A DNA stretch of 64,000 nt, taken from positions 1-64,000 of the forward strand of contig JBJXED010000055.1 of NCBI GenBank assembly GCA_046155225.1, written 5' to 3'. The notes below the pieces were generated by a model. That model was given only the letters and a program-made list of their open reading frames with translations, did not search any database and had not been told where the DNA came from. Below, in pieces: positions 49,597 to 58,059 of the stretch (the first letter of the stretch is position 1; the number at the start of each line of letters is the position of its first letter). The DNA comes from JAKFVA01 sp046155225 (GTDB taxonomy: Bacteria > Pseudomonadota > Gammaproteobacteria > Burkholderiales > Burkholderiaceae_C). Both the position numbers and the translations under genes were made by a program.

Positions 49597-51117
49597 TCAA
49601 CGTTTCAGCGCAGCACGCATATCGGGTGAAATACCAAAGGCCGTCGCCAACACCACCGCAGCGGCGGTAGCGGCAAAAAACCAGCCCCACACTGTAGCCG
49701 CAGGGGGTAGCGCTGCAAACAGCACGGCCAGTGCAACGGCCACGCCCGCCACAGCCGCCATTTGGGCGAGCGGCAGGCTGCTGCGAATTTGGCGGCGCGC
49801 ACACCACATCAAGCCCAGCGCCAAGAGCACCTGCACCGCTGTCAAAGCGAGCATGGCTGCAGCGCCATCGACAGCGCCAGACTGCAGCATGCCCCAAGCC
49901 ACCAAGGTCGCCGCTGCAAAGGCAAAGCCCCATGCCAGCGCCCTGAGTTGATAGCTCGAGGCCATCACCACGGCGGTGACCGAAATCAGCGCCTGCGGCA
50001 ACAGGCTCCAGGCCCCCGCACTGGCCCAGCCCGCCAGCATCGCAACCTGCTCGCCCTGCATGCGGCCCCAGCCAAACAGCAGCAAAGCAATGGCCTGCGA
50101 CTGGCTGGCCAACGCGCAGGCCCCAGCGCAGGCCAGCGCCCAGGCGAACAAATACGCGCTGCGAATGGCCCGTAAGTCGGGCAATACCGTCAGCGCCGCT
50201 GCACCGGGCGCCCTGACCGCATCTGGCGTGCCAACCCGTGCCATGTGCTCCACCACCGCCCGGCTCACGGCGGGGAATGCCAGCGTCGCCACTACCTGCA
50301 CCGCCAGCGAATGCGGCAAGTCAATCAGCTTGAACGCATAGTTGAAAGCCGACAACGCGCCGTCGCCCGCGCCCGCCGCCACGCTGCGCGCAATCAGCGG
50401 CAGGGTGAGCGGCAAGCCCGCCGCGACAGCCGCCCAAAGCCAGCCTTGGGGGCTGGGCCAAACCACGGCCGCGCTGCCCTGCGCCGCAGCTGGCAATTGC
50501 AAGCGCTGCAGCCGCCAGAACTGCCATGCCAAACGCAGCAGCAAGGCCAGCACCAGTGCCGCGCCAAACACGGTGGACAAGGGCCAGCGGCCAGCCACTG
50601 AGGCCATCGCGTACAGCGTGCCTATCAGCACGGCGTTAACCAATAGATTCCAGCCGTAGAGACCCACAAAGTCGCGCTCAAACTGCAGGCGGCAGTACCA
50701 CACGCTTGCCAGCGCCGTGAATGGCAGCAGCAGCGCCACCCAAAGCAGCCCGCGCGCCGCTTCCAGGCTGGAAGCAGCACCCAGGCCTGGTGCGAGCAGT
50801 CGTACCAGCGCGTGCTGGCCCAGCGCGATGGCCAGCGCCAGCAGCAAGCCGCCGCCCACACACCACCAGGCCATTCGGCGCTGGCTGGCGGCGCGGCCTG
50901 CGGGCGTTTGCGCTGCCCACAGCGGCAACGCGATGTAGGCCAGGCCACCCAGGAAAAACACATTCACCAACAGATCAGGCAACGTCAGCATCAACACCAC
51001 GATGTCGCCGTCGGCACTCAGGCCCAAAGCCGCTGCCTGCGCTGTCTCTCGCACCAGACCGGTCAGGCGGCTGGCCAGCAGCAAGGCCATGGAGATCAAA
51101 CCAGCGCGCAGGAACAT
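49597..51117 (-). CDS. MurJ/Wzx-like polyisoprenoid oligosaccharide flippase
   Basis: 506 residues with about 13-14 hydrophobic segments. The start MFLRAGLISMALLLASRLTGLVRETAQAAALG resembles MurJ (SxxTxxSRxxGxxRE). LPDLLVNVFFLGGLAYIALPLW and FNYAFKLIDLPHSLAVQVVATLAFPAVSR are further MOP-superfamily marks. It probably flips the lipid-linked glycan built by this cluster; a second MurJ for peptidoglycan would be expected elsewhere. Confidence 0.85.
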   Translation of the reverse strand: MFLRAGLISMALLLASRLTGLVRETAQAAALGLSADGDIVVLMLTLPDLLVNVFFLGGLAYIALPLWAAQTPAGRAASQRRMAWWCVGGGLLLALAIALGQHALVRLLAPGLGAASSLEAARGLLWVALLLPFTALASVWYCRLQFERDFVGLYGWNLLVNAVLIGTLYAMASVAGRWPLSTVFGAALVLALLLRLAWQFWRLQRLQLPAAAQGSAAVVWPSPQGWLWAAVAAGLPLTLPLIARSVAAGAGDGALSAFNYAFKLIDLPHSLAVQVVATLAFPAVSRAVVEHMARVGTPDAVRAPGAAALTVLPDLRAIRSAYLFAWALACAGACALASQSQAIALLLFGWGRMQGEQVAMLAGWASAGAWSLLPQALISVTAVVMASSYQLRALAWGFAFAAATLVAWGMLQSGAVDGAAAMLALTAVQVLLALGLMWCARRQIRSSLPLAQMAAVAGVAVALAVLFAALPPAATVWGWFFAATAAAVVLATAFGISPDMRAALKR

Positions 51118-51167
51118 GGGTGAGACGGGTTATGACGTCAGCGTCAGCGGCAGCGACTGCGGCACCA

Positions 51168-52076
51168 TTAAGCCGCCGAAAAAACCACGCGGTTGATGTA
51201 CGGATCCAAGCCCTGCGGCAGTGGGGCCACCGGGCTCGGGGGTGAATTCGGGTCCAAACCGCTGAGGTTGTAGATCACGGCAAATGCCAGCCGCAGGCCC
51301 GCCGTGGCGGGACTTTGCCGGTGAATGCCCCAAGTGTCTTCAATGAACAGGGTGCCGGCCTCGCCGGTGTAGGAAGCCACGGCGGCAGGCGCGAAATGCT
51401 GGTGAATCTGCATCTCGCTGATCGGGCCGCGCCTGACGAGTTGCATCGACTGGTGCGACTGCATGACAAACGAATGCACGCCGTTGTCCATGCCCACGTC
51501 GGTCAGGTACATGAACATTTTGAGAAAGCGCAGATCGTCCACGTCGCGGTGAAACATGTCGTCTTGCGCCAGGTGCAAGGCGGCGTCTGCATGGCCAATG
51601 CTCCACCACGCCTGCATGCTGACGATGGTCGGGGTGGCTCCCATGTAGCGGGCCACCAGCGCCAGTACTTGCGGATGATTGGCCAGCCCCACCAGTTCAG
51701 GGATGCACGCGACATCGGCAGGCGCATGGTAGAGCCTGCTGTGGGCCATGGCCTCGGGCTGCTGAACGTAGAGCGGCACGCTGCGGGTGCGCAAATCGGC
51801 CAGCGCATACACCGGCAAGGCTCGCAGGTGCGCCACCAAGTGGGCAATGGTGCTGCCAGGCAACTTGGCCCAGGGCGGGAAAGTCACGCCGTCACGCACC
51901 AGCTCGGCCAAACTCTGCTGCGCTTTGGCATCGAGCGGGACCAACTTGCGCCGGGGCACGAGGGCCGCAAGCGCTGCCCCCAGCGCGCGCCTGAGCCAGA
52001 CCAGCCGAATCCCTTTTTGCACGTAGTAATACAGCGCACGCTTGCTGCTGAAGATTTTTGCCAGGCTGCTCATCAT
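51168..52076 (-). CDS. Phytanoyl-CoA dioxygenase-like Fe(II)/2-oxoglutarate enzyme
   Basis: 302 residues. The double-stranded beta-helix metal site is visible: HxD as FHRDVDD (about 167-173) and the distal His in GTLFIEDTWGIHRQ (about 232-245) with a downstream Arg (GLRLAFAV). A basic N-terminal region (about 1-50) precedes it. Such enzymes hydroxylate lipids, small molecules or sugars. First gene of the minus-strand glycan cluster, divergent from lysS with 132 nt between starts. Its substrate is not evident. Two ATGs (52076, 52073) are possible. Confidence 0.8.
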   Translation of the reverse strand: MMSSLAKIFSSKRALYYYVQKGIRLVWLRRALGAALAALVPRRKLVPLDAKAQQSLAELVRDGVTFPPWAKLPGSTIAHLVAHLRALPVYALADLRTRSVPLYVQQPEAMAHSRLYHAPADVACIPELVGLANHPQVLALVARYMGATPTIVSMQAWWSIGHADAALHLAQDDMFHRDVDDLRFLKMFMYLTDVGMDNGVHSFVMQSHQSMQLVRRGPISEMQIHQHFAPAAVASYTGEAGTLFIEDTWGIHRQSPATAGLRLAFAVIYNLSGLDPNSPPSPVAPLPQGLDPYINRVVFSAA

Positions 52077-52208
52077 GGGTACAAAGAGGAGAGGATTGTT
52101 TGGCGGGTGCCTTGAGGAGATCAGGGTTTGCGTCCTGGCTCGCAGATAATCATATGTTGATTTTTTGTGCCCGCGCTTTTGCGCCCTCCCCTACCCAGTG
52201 CCCACGCA

Positions 52209-53747
52209 ATGTCTGAACAACGCCCCCCCCAGCCCCCAGCTCCGCCGGATGACAACCACCTGATTGCCGAGCGGCGCGGCAAACTGGAGGCGCTGCGGCA
52301 AATCCAGCAGGGCGGCGGCGCAGTGGCTTTCCCCAACGACTTCAAACCCGCCGACCGGGCGGCAGCGCTGCTGGCGGCGCATGACTACAAGACCACCGAA
52401 CTGCTGGCCGAAGCTGAAGTGCCTGCCAGCGTGGCCGGCCGCATGGTGCTCAAGCGGGTGATGGGCAAGGCCAGCTTTGCGACGCTGCAAGACAGCACCG
52501 GGCGCATCCAGATTTACGTGGCGCGAGATGAAGTGGGTGAGGACACCTACAACACCTTCACCCATTGGGATTTGGGCGACATCGTGGCGGCTGAGGGCCG
52601 CCTCTTCAAAACCAAAACCGGTGAACTGTCGATCCGCGCCAGCCGCATCCGCCTGCTCACCAAGAGCTTGCGGCCCTTGCCCGACAAGTTCCACGGCATG
52701 GCCGACCAAGAGCAGAAATACCGCCAGCGCTATGTCGATTTAATTACCGACGAAACCGCGCGCACCCGCTTTACGGCCCGCAGCAAAGCCGTCAGCGGCA
52801 TCCGCGACTTTATGGTCGGCCACGGCTTTCTGGAGGTCGAAACACCGATGCTGCACCCGATTCCCGGTGGTGCCAACGCCAAGCCATTCATCACCCACCA
52901 CAACGCGCTGGACCAGGAAATGTTTCTGCGCATCGCACCCGAGCTGTACTTGAAGCGGCTTTTGGTGGGCGGCTTTGAACGCGTGTTCGAGATCAACCGC
53001 AGCTACCGCAATGAAGGTATCAGCGTGCGGCACAACCCTGAATTCACCATGATGGAGTTCTACGCTGCCTACTGGAACTACCTGGATTTGATGGACTTTA
53101 CCGAGGCACTGGTTCGCGATGCAGCGCAAAAATCGTTGGGTACTTTGCAGCTCATTTATGCGGGCCAGGCGGTGGATTTGGCGCCACCGTTTGAACGGCT
53201 AACGATCGTTGCTGCGATCCAGAAACACACTGCCGCGGGCGACGGCGCACTCAGCAGCGAATGGCTCACCGCCGCGCTGCAAAAGCTTGGCAAATCCGAG
53301 GCCAAAGACCGCCTGAGCACCCGTTCGCTGGCCAGTTTGCAGGTGATGTACTTCGAAGAGACAGTCGAGCACAAACTCTGGCAACCGACCTTCATCATGG
53401 AACACCCCACCGAAATTTCGCCGCTGGCCCGCGCCAATGACCAACGCCCGGAAGTCACCGAGCGCTTTGAGCTCTACATCACCGGCCGCGAATTTGGCAA
53501 TGGCTTTAGCGAACTCAACGACGCGCAGGAGCAAGCGGCGCGTTTCGCCGCCCAGGTCAGCGCCAAGGACGCCGGCGATGACGAGGCCATGCACTTTGAC
53601 CACGACTTCATCCGCGCGCTCGAATACGGCATGCCCCCGGCTGGCGGCTGCGGCATCGGCATCGACCGCCTGATGATGCTGCTGACGGACAGCCCCAGCA
53701 TCCGCGACGTGATTTTGTTCCCTGCCCTGCGGCACGAGGCGCAATAG
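52209..53747 (+). CDS. lysS: Lysyl-tRNA synthetase (class II)
   Basis: 512 residues from MSEQRPPQPPAPPDDNHLIAERRGKL at the ATG (52209). OB-fold anticodon domain (about 80-180), then class II catalytic motifs: motif 1 FMVGHGFLEVETPMLHPIPGG, motif 2 FERVFEINRSYRNEGISVRHNPEFTMMEFY, motif 3 GGCGIGIDRLMMLLTDSPSIRDVILFP. It charges tRNA-Lys. The DUF1345 gene follows 5 nt later. Confidence 0.97.
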   Translation: MSEQRPPQPPAPPDDNHLIAERRGKLEALRQIQQGGGAVAFPNDFKPADRAAALLAAHDYKTTELLAEAEVPASVAGRMVLKRVMGKASFATLQDSTGRIQIYVARDEVGEDTYNTFTHWDLGDIVAAEGRLFKTKTGELSIRASRIRLLTKSLRPLPDKFHGMADQEQKYRQRYVDLITDETARTRFTARSKAVSGIRDFMVGHGFLEVETPMLHPIPGGANAKPFITHHNALDQEMFLRIAPELYLKRLLVGGFERVFEINRSYRNEGISVRHNPEFTMMEFYAAYWNYLDLMDFTEALVRDAAQKSLGTLQLIYAGQAVDLAPPFERLTIVAAIQKHTAAGDGALSSEWLTAALQKLGKSEAKDRLSTRSLASLQVMYFEETVEHKLWQPTFIMEHPTEISPLARANDQRPEVTERFELYITGREFGNGFSELNDAQEQAARFAAQVSAKDAGDDEAMHFDHDFIRALEYGMPPAGGCGIGIDRLMMLLTDSPSIRDVILFPALRHEAQ

Positions 53748-53752
53748 CGACC

Positions 53753-54415
53753 ATGGCGGCCAAACCCAGGGTGCCGCCGAACGCCAGCCGTTTGCAAAAG
53801 CTAGGCCATTGGCTGCGAAGGCCACGCCTGATCATCGCCGGATTGCTAGCCGTGGTGACTTTCCTGTCCTTGCTGCCGCTGGTGCAAATCAGCCAAGCCT
53901 TGCTGCTGGCATTTGATGCTGGCGCGGTTTTGTTTTTGGGCTTGCTGGCGCATCTGATGGCCGAGGCAACCCCGCAAACCATGCGCCACCACGCGCAAAT
54001 CCAAGAAGAGAGCAAATGGGCGGTACTGTTGCTGAGCCTGTGCATCACGGGCGTGGTGATTGGCGCGCTGACCACCGAGTTGCATGCCGCCAAAGTCAAA
54101 TCGTGGGCCGATATTGCGCTGGCCAGTGGCTCGATTTTTTTGTCGTGGCTGTTTGTGGCCGTGATGTTTGCCGAGCACTACGCCCATAGCTGGTACATGA
54201 CGGCTGGGCAGATGGACTTCCCGGGCACCGAGGAGCCCGATTACTGGGACTTTATTTACTTCTCGCTGGTCATTAGCATGTGCGCCCAAACCTCGGACGT
54301 GGTGATCAAGTCCAGTGCGGTCCGGCGGCTGGTGGCCCTGCACAGCTTGGTAGCGTTTTTCTTTAACGTCATCATCATTGCGATTACGGTGAATGTGGTT
54401 GCAGGCGTTCTCTGA
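53753..54415 (+). CDS. DUF1345 family membrane protein
   Basis: 220 residues with about five hydrophobic segments and the DUF1345 block YWDFIYFSLVISMCAQTSDVVIKSSAVRRLVALHSLVAFFFN near the C-terminus, preceded by WLFVAVMFAEHYAHSWY. Inner-membrane protein of unknown function. It starts 5 nt after lysS, so the two are probably co-transcribed, and it is convergent with the glycerate kinase gene with 13 nt between. Confidence 0.85.
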   Translation: MAAKPRVPPNASRLQKLGHWLRRPRLIIAGLLAVVTFLSLLPLVQISQALLLAFDAGAVLFLGLLAHLMAEATPQTMRHHAQIQEESKWAVLLLSLCITGVVIGALTTELHAAKVKSWADIALASGSIFLSWLFVAVMFAEHYAHSWYMTAGQMDFPGTEEPDYWDFIYFSLVISMCAQTSDVVIKSSAVRRLVALHSLVAFFFNVIIIAITVNVVAGVL

Positions 54416-54428
54416 TCTGCGCACTACG

Positions 54429-55745
54429 CTACACAATCAGCAGCGCGCGAAAGTCATTCACATTGGTGTGCGTTGGCCCCGTCACCAGCAAATCGCCCAG
54501 CCCGGCAAAAAAGCTGTAGGCATCATTTCGGCTTGCAAATTCGGCCAGGCGCAAACCTGCAACAGCGGCGCGTGCCAGCGTATCGGGCGTGACGAAAGCC
54601 CCCGCGTTGTCTTCCACACCATCGATGCCATCGGTATCTGCCGCCAGCGCCCAAACCCCTGGCAAGCCTTGCAGGGCCTGCGCCAGCCCGAGGCAAAATT
54701 CGCCAGCGCGGCCGCCCCGGCCCGGGTATGCTCCAGCGGGCTGCGGCTTGAGCGTGACCGTGGTTTCGCCGCCGCTCAGAATCACGCAGGGCTTGACAAA
54801 ACTGGTACCCGCGCCACCAAGCGCCGCATGACGCGCCAGTGCGCCATGCACCTTGCCCACTTCACGCGACTCACCTTCGATTTCGTCGCTCAGGATGTAG
54901 GCCCTCAGGCCGGCACGGCGCGCCAGTGCGGCAGCGGCTTGCAGTGACTGCATCGGCGTGGCGACCACATGCACTTGGTGGCCCGCAAACAGCGCCGCGC
55001 CGGGTTTGGGCGTCTCCAGCGCTGTTTTTTGAATGAAATCGGCCTCTAGCCAAGGTATTTCAATCCGGTAACGCTTCAGTATTGATAGCGCATCAGCGCT
55101 GCTCGTAGCGTCTGGCACGGTCGGGCCGCTGGCGATGGTCGAAGGGTCGTCACCCGGCACATCGCTGATGGCCAGCGTGACCACCCGCGCCGGATGGCAG
55201 GCTGCCGCGAGACGCCCGCCCTTGATGCGCGAGAGGTGTTTGCGCACGCAATTCATCTCGCCAATGGTGGCGCCACTGGCCAGCAGGTCGCGGCTCACGC
55301 GCTGCTTGACTTCCAGCGTCAGCCCCTCGGCCGGCAGTGTGAGCAGTGCCGAGCCGCCACCCGAGATCAGGCAAATCACCAGGTCGTGGCTGGACAAACC
55401 CTGGGCCAGGGTGAGCATGCGCTCTGACGCGGCCACACCTGCCGCATCGGGCACCGGGTGGGCCGCTTCAACGACCTCAATACGTTGCAACAAGTCTGCA
55501 GGCCGCGGTGGAATATGGCCGTAGCGCGTGACGACCAGGCCTTCCAGCGGTGCCTCGAGCGGCCACAGGGCTTCCAGCGTCTGCGCCATGGACCCGGCGG
55601 CTTTGCCCGCACCCAGCACCAGTGTGCGGCCCTTGCCCAGGCCGGGTGGTGTGGGCAAATAGGCGGCCAGGTTGTGCAGCGGCATGGCGCGCTGTACAGC
55701 GGCATCGAACAATTGGCGCAAGAAGGCTTGGGGGTCGGTCATCAT
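54429..55745 (-). CDS. ttuD: Glycerate 2-kinase (GckA/TtuD, MOFRL family)
   Basis: 438 residues from MMTDPQAFLRQLFDAAVQRAMP at 55745. Motifs: LVLGAGKAAGSMAQ, CLISGGGSALLTLPAEG, EMNCVRKHLSRIKGGRLA, SDVPGDDPSTIASGPTVPD, and the C-terminal MOFRL domain (ILSGGETTVTL, LAADTDGIDG, FFAGLGDLLVTGPTHTNVND). It phosphorylates glycerate to 2-phosphoglycerate. Around residues 220-242 (ILKRYRIEIPWLEADFIQK) the DNA is a copy of the ~60-bp repeat, yet the frame and overall length look normal. It follows the SelD fusion by 31 nt. Confidence 0.9.
   Translation of the reverse strand: MMTDPQAFLRQLFDAAVQRAMPLHNLAAYLPTPPGLGKGRTLVLGAGKAAGSMAQTLEALWPLEAPLEGLVVTRYGHIPPRPADLLQRIEVVEAAHPVPDAAGVAASERMLTLAQGLSSHDLVICLISGGGSALLTLPAEGLTLEVKQRVSRDLLASGATIGEMNCVRKHLSRIKGGRLAAACHPARVVTLAISDVPGDDPSTIASGPTVPDATSSADALSILKRYRIEIPWLEADFIQKTALETPKPGAALFAGHQVHVVATPMQSLQAAAALARRAGLRAYILSDEIEGESREVGKVHGALARHAALGGAGTSFVKPCVILSGGETTVTLKPQPAGAYPGRGGRAGEFCLGLAQALQGLPGVWALAADTDGIDGVEDNAGAFVTPDTLARAAVAGLRLAEFASRNDAYSFFAGLGDLLVTGPTHTNVNDFRALLIV
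55024..55088 (-). repeat. ~60-bp AT-rich interspersed repeat, copy E, in frame inside glycerate kinase
   Basis: On the minus strand: CTATCAATACTGAAGCG, TTACCGGATTGAAATACC, TTGGCTAGAGGCCG and ATTTCATTCAAAAAA. The second half matches copy D (20015-20079) almost base for base, differing mainly at CTT/GCT, one A and two transitions. It encodes an IPWLEADFIQK-type peptide in the kinase. AT-rich relative to the rest of the gene. Confidence 0.75.
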
Positions 55746-55776
55746 GGTGTTTTTGTGCGAGAAGGCCAGAGCGACA

Positions 55777-58059
55777 CTACGCCACCAGGACAATGGGTGC
55801 CAAGTCGTCGGCTTGCGCGGTGATGCGGCCAATCACGGCAGTGTGTGCGTAGCCCAGCGCTTGCAATGCCGCAACGCAGGCAGCGGCATTGGCGGCAGGC
55901 ACACTGGCCAGCAGGCCGCCCGCAGTTTGCGGGTCAAACAGGAGTGGGTAGGCGGGATGCTGCAACATGCGCTCTTGATTGCGTAGCGCCCGGCGCAAGC
56001 GCACATTGGCTGGTTGCAAAGAACTGAGTATGCCCGCAGCTGCTGTTTCCAGCGCACCGTCCAGCAGCGGCAATGCGCCCAAATCAAGCTCGGCATCGAC
56101 GCCTGAGGGCCGCGTCATCTCCACCAAATGGCCGAGCAAGCCAAAGCCCGTCAAATCGGTACAGGCAGTCGCGCCATGCTCGCGCAAACACTGCGCGCCC
56201 AGCCGGTTGGACAGCACCATCGAGGCCAGCGCCGCATCAATCCAGCGGCCTTTGGCTTTGAGGCGGGCGTGCGCCGCAAACAGGGTGCCGGTGCCAATCG
56301 GCTTGGTCAGCAGCAGCACATCACCGGGCTGCATGCCGCCTTTGCGCAGCACGCCGCCCAGGCCATCTTCAATCAAGCCGTTAATGGCAAAGCCTAGCGC
56401 CAGCTCGGCACCTTCGCCGGTGTGGCCGCCCACCAAGGCGCATCCTGCGTCGTTGAGCACCTCCACGGCACCGGTCATCATCTGGAACAACACGTCTTCG
56501 GTTTTGGCCTCCAGACCGGGCGGCACGGTGACGATTGCCGTGGCCGACTGCGCCTGCCCGCCCATCGCAAAAATATCGCCTAACGCGTGGTTGGCGGCGA
56601 CTTTGCCAAAGACATAGGGGTCATCAACAAAGGCGCGGAAAAAATCCACGCTGTGCACCATCGCCATGCCGGGCGGCACGCGCACCACGGCGGCATCGTC
56701 GGGCGAGTGCAGGCCAATCAGCACATCGTCACTCTCTATCGGCTTTAGGTTGCGCAGAGCGCGTGACAACACCGTAGCCCCAACCTTGGCCCCGCAGCCG
56801 CCGCAGCGCATGGCAATGGCCGAGATGGCTTGCTGATTTTCCTCGGCATTCAGGTGCACCGGTGATGGCGCAGCGGCTGGCGCAGGCAGGGTGTCCATGT
56901 CGGGGAAATCCTGAAATTTCGCCATAAAGCGGCGGTCAATCCCGTCTTTCCAGCGCCACACCCAGGCCCCCTCAAAGTGCAGGCCGCCGCGTGACGCCAC
57001 GGCGTATTGGTCGCCGGTGCTGATCAGCGCCAGCCAGCGCTTTTGCGGGTGGTACGGGCGCAACGCCTGGCCGCTAACAGCCCGGCGCAGGTTGCCCGCC
57101 AGCGGCTTGCCCTGGCGCACCGCAAACACGCCGGCTTTTTCGAGCGGGTAGCTGACCATGCTGGCGATGTCACCGGCGGCAAAAATCAGCGGGTCGGTAG
57201 TGCTTTGCAAAAAGTCATTCACCTGGATGAAGCCGCTGGCATCCAGCGCCAAGCCCGTCCCCTGCAACCAGGCCGGGCCACCGGCTTGCGTGACCCAGAT
57301 GATTTCGTCGGCCGCGAGGGCTTGCCCGCGTGTGGTCTGCAAACGGCCCGCCGCGACCTGGTTGACCTCGGCATTGCGGTGAATGTGCACACCGCGCTGC
57401 TGCAAGACCTGCTCAAAGCTGCGCCGCACGCGGGCGTTGTGCGTCGGCAGAATCTGCTCGCCCACCGTGAACAAATGAAACTGCAATGTGGCCGGATCAC
57501 GGCCCAGCTTTTGCAATTCAGCGCCCAGGCGGTGCTGCATGGCGAGCAGCAATTCCACGCCGCCCGCGCCCGCGCCGACCACGGCAATCGTCATGCCGCG
57601 TGGGTGGGTTTTTACCCGCGCAAGCAAGGCCAGCCAGCGCAAGTTGAAGCGGTTGATGGGTTTGACAGCCACCGCAAACTGCGCCGCACCCGCCACTTGC
57701 TGCAACTGCGGGGTCGAGCCGATGTTGATGCTGAGTTGGTCATACGGCACGGGCGGACGGTTCGCGCACAGCACTTTTTGGCTGGCACGGTCGATGCCGA
57801 CCACGGCGTCGCCATAAAAACGCGCACCCGCAAACTGCGCCAGGCGGCGCACGTCAATATGCACCTCGTCATAGCCGTAATGTCCGGCCACATAGCCGGG
57901 CAACATGCCCGAATAAGGGGTGTGCGAGTCGGTACAAATCAGCGTCAGGCGCACACCGGGCAGGGGCTTCATGCCAAAACTGCGCAACACACCCACATGG
58001 CTGTGGCCACCGCCGACCAGAACAATGTCGCGCAGCACCGGGGCGTCAGGGGTTTGCAT
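55777..58059 (-). CDS. selD: FAD/NAD(P) oxidoreductase fused to selenide, water dikinase (SelD/SenC-like)
   Basis: 760 residues in two domains. Residues 1 to about 375 are a type II NADH dehydrogenase-like pyridine nucleotide-disulfide oxidoreductase (IVLVGGGHSHVGVLR, IAVVGAGAGGVELLLAMQ, IFAAGDIASM). From about 415 SelD follows, with the catalytic CGGCGAKVG (both Cys present), DDAAVVRVPPG, VDFFRAFVDDPYVFGKVAANHALGDIFAMGG, VGGHTGEG and TGFGLLGHL, ending in a full C-terminal domain. It makes selenophosphate from selenide and ATP. The start shares one base with the senB stop, tying it to selenoneine synthesis as the SenC-type supplier. Confidence 0.92.
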   Translation of the reverse strand: MQTPDAPVLRDIVLVGGGHSHVGVLRSFGMKPLPGVRLTLICTDSHTPYSGMLPGYVAGHYGYDEVHIDVRRLAQFAGARFYGDAVVGIDRASQKVLCANRPPVPYDQLSINIGSTPQLQQVAGAAQFAVAVKPINRFNLRWLALLARVKTHPRGMTIAVVGAGAGGVELLLAMQHRLGAELQKLGRDPATLQFHLFTVGEQILPTHNARVRRSFEQVLQQRGVHIHRNAEVNQVAAGRLQTTRGQALAADEIIWVTQAGGPAWLQGTGLALDASGFIQVNDFLQSTTDPLIFAAGDIASMVSYPLEKAGVFAVRQGKPLAGNLRRAVSGQALRPYHPQKRWLALISTGDQYAVASRGGLHFEGAWVWRWKDGIDRRFMAKFQDFPDMDTLPAPAAAPSPVHLNAEENQQAISAIAMRCGGCGAKVGATVLSRALRNLKPIESDDVLIGLHSPDDAAVVRVPPGMAMVHSVDFFRAFVDDPYVFGKVAANHALGDIFAMGGQAQSATAIVTVPPGLEAKTEDVLFQMMTGAVEVLNDAGCALVGGHTGEGAELALGFAINGLIEDGLGGVLRKGGMQPGDVLLLTKPIGTGTLFAAHARLKAKGRWIDAALASMVLSNRLGAQCLREHGATACTDLTGFGLLGHLVEMTRPSGVDAELDLGALPLLDGALETAAAGILSSLQPANVRLRRALRNQERMLQHPAYPLLFDPQTAGGLLASVPAANAAACVAALQALGYAHTAVIGRITAQADDLAPIVLVA

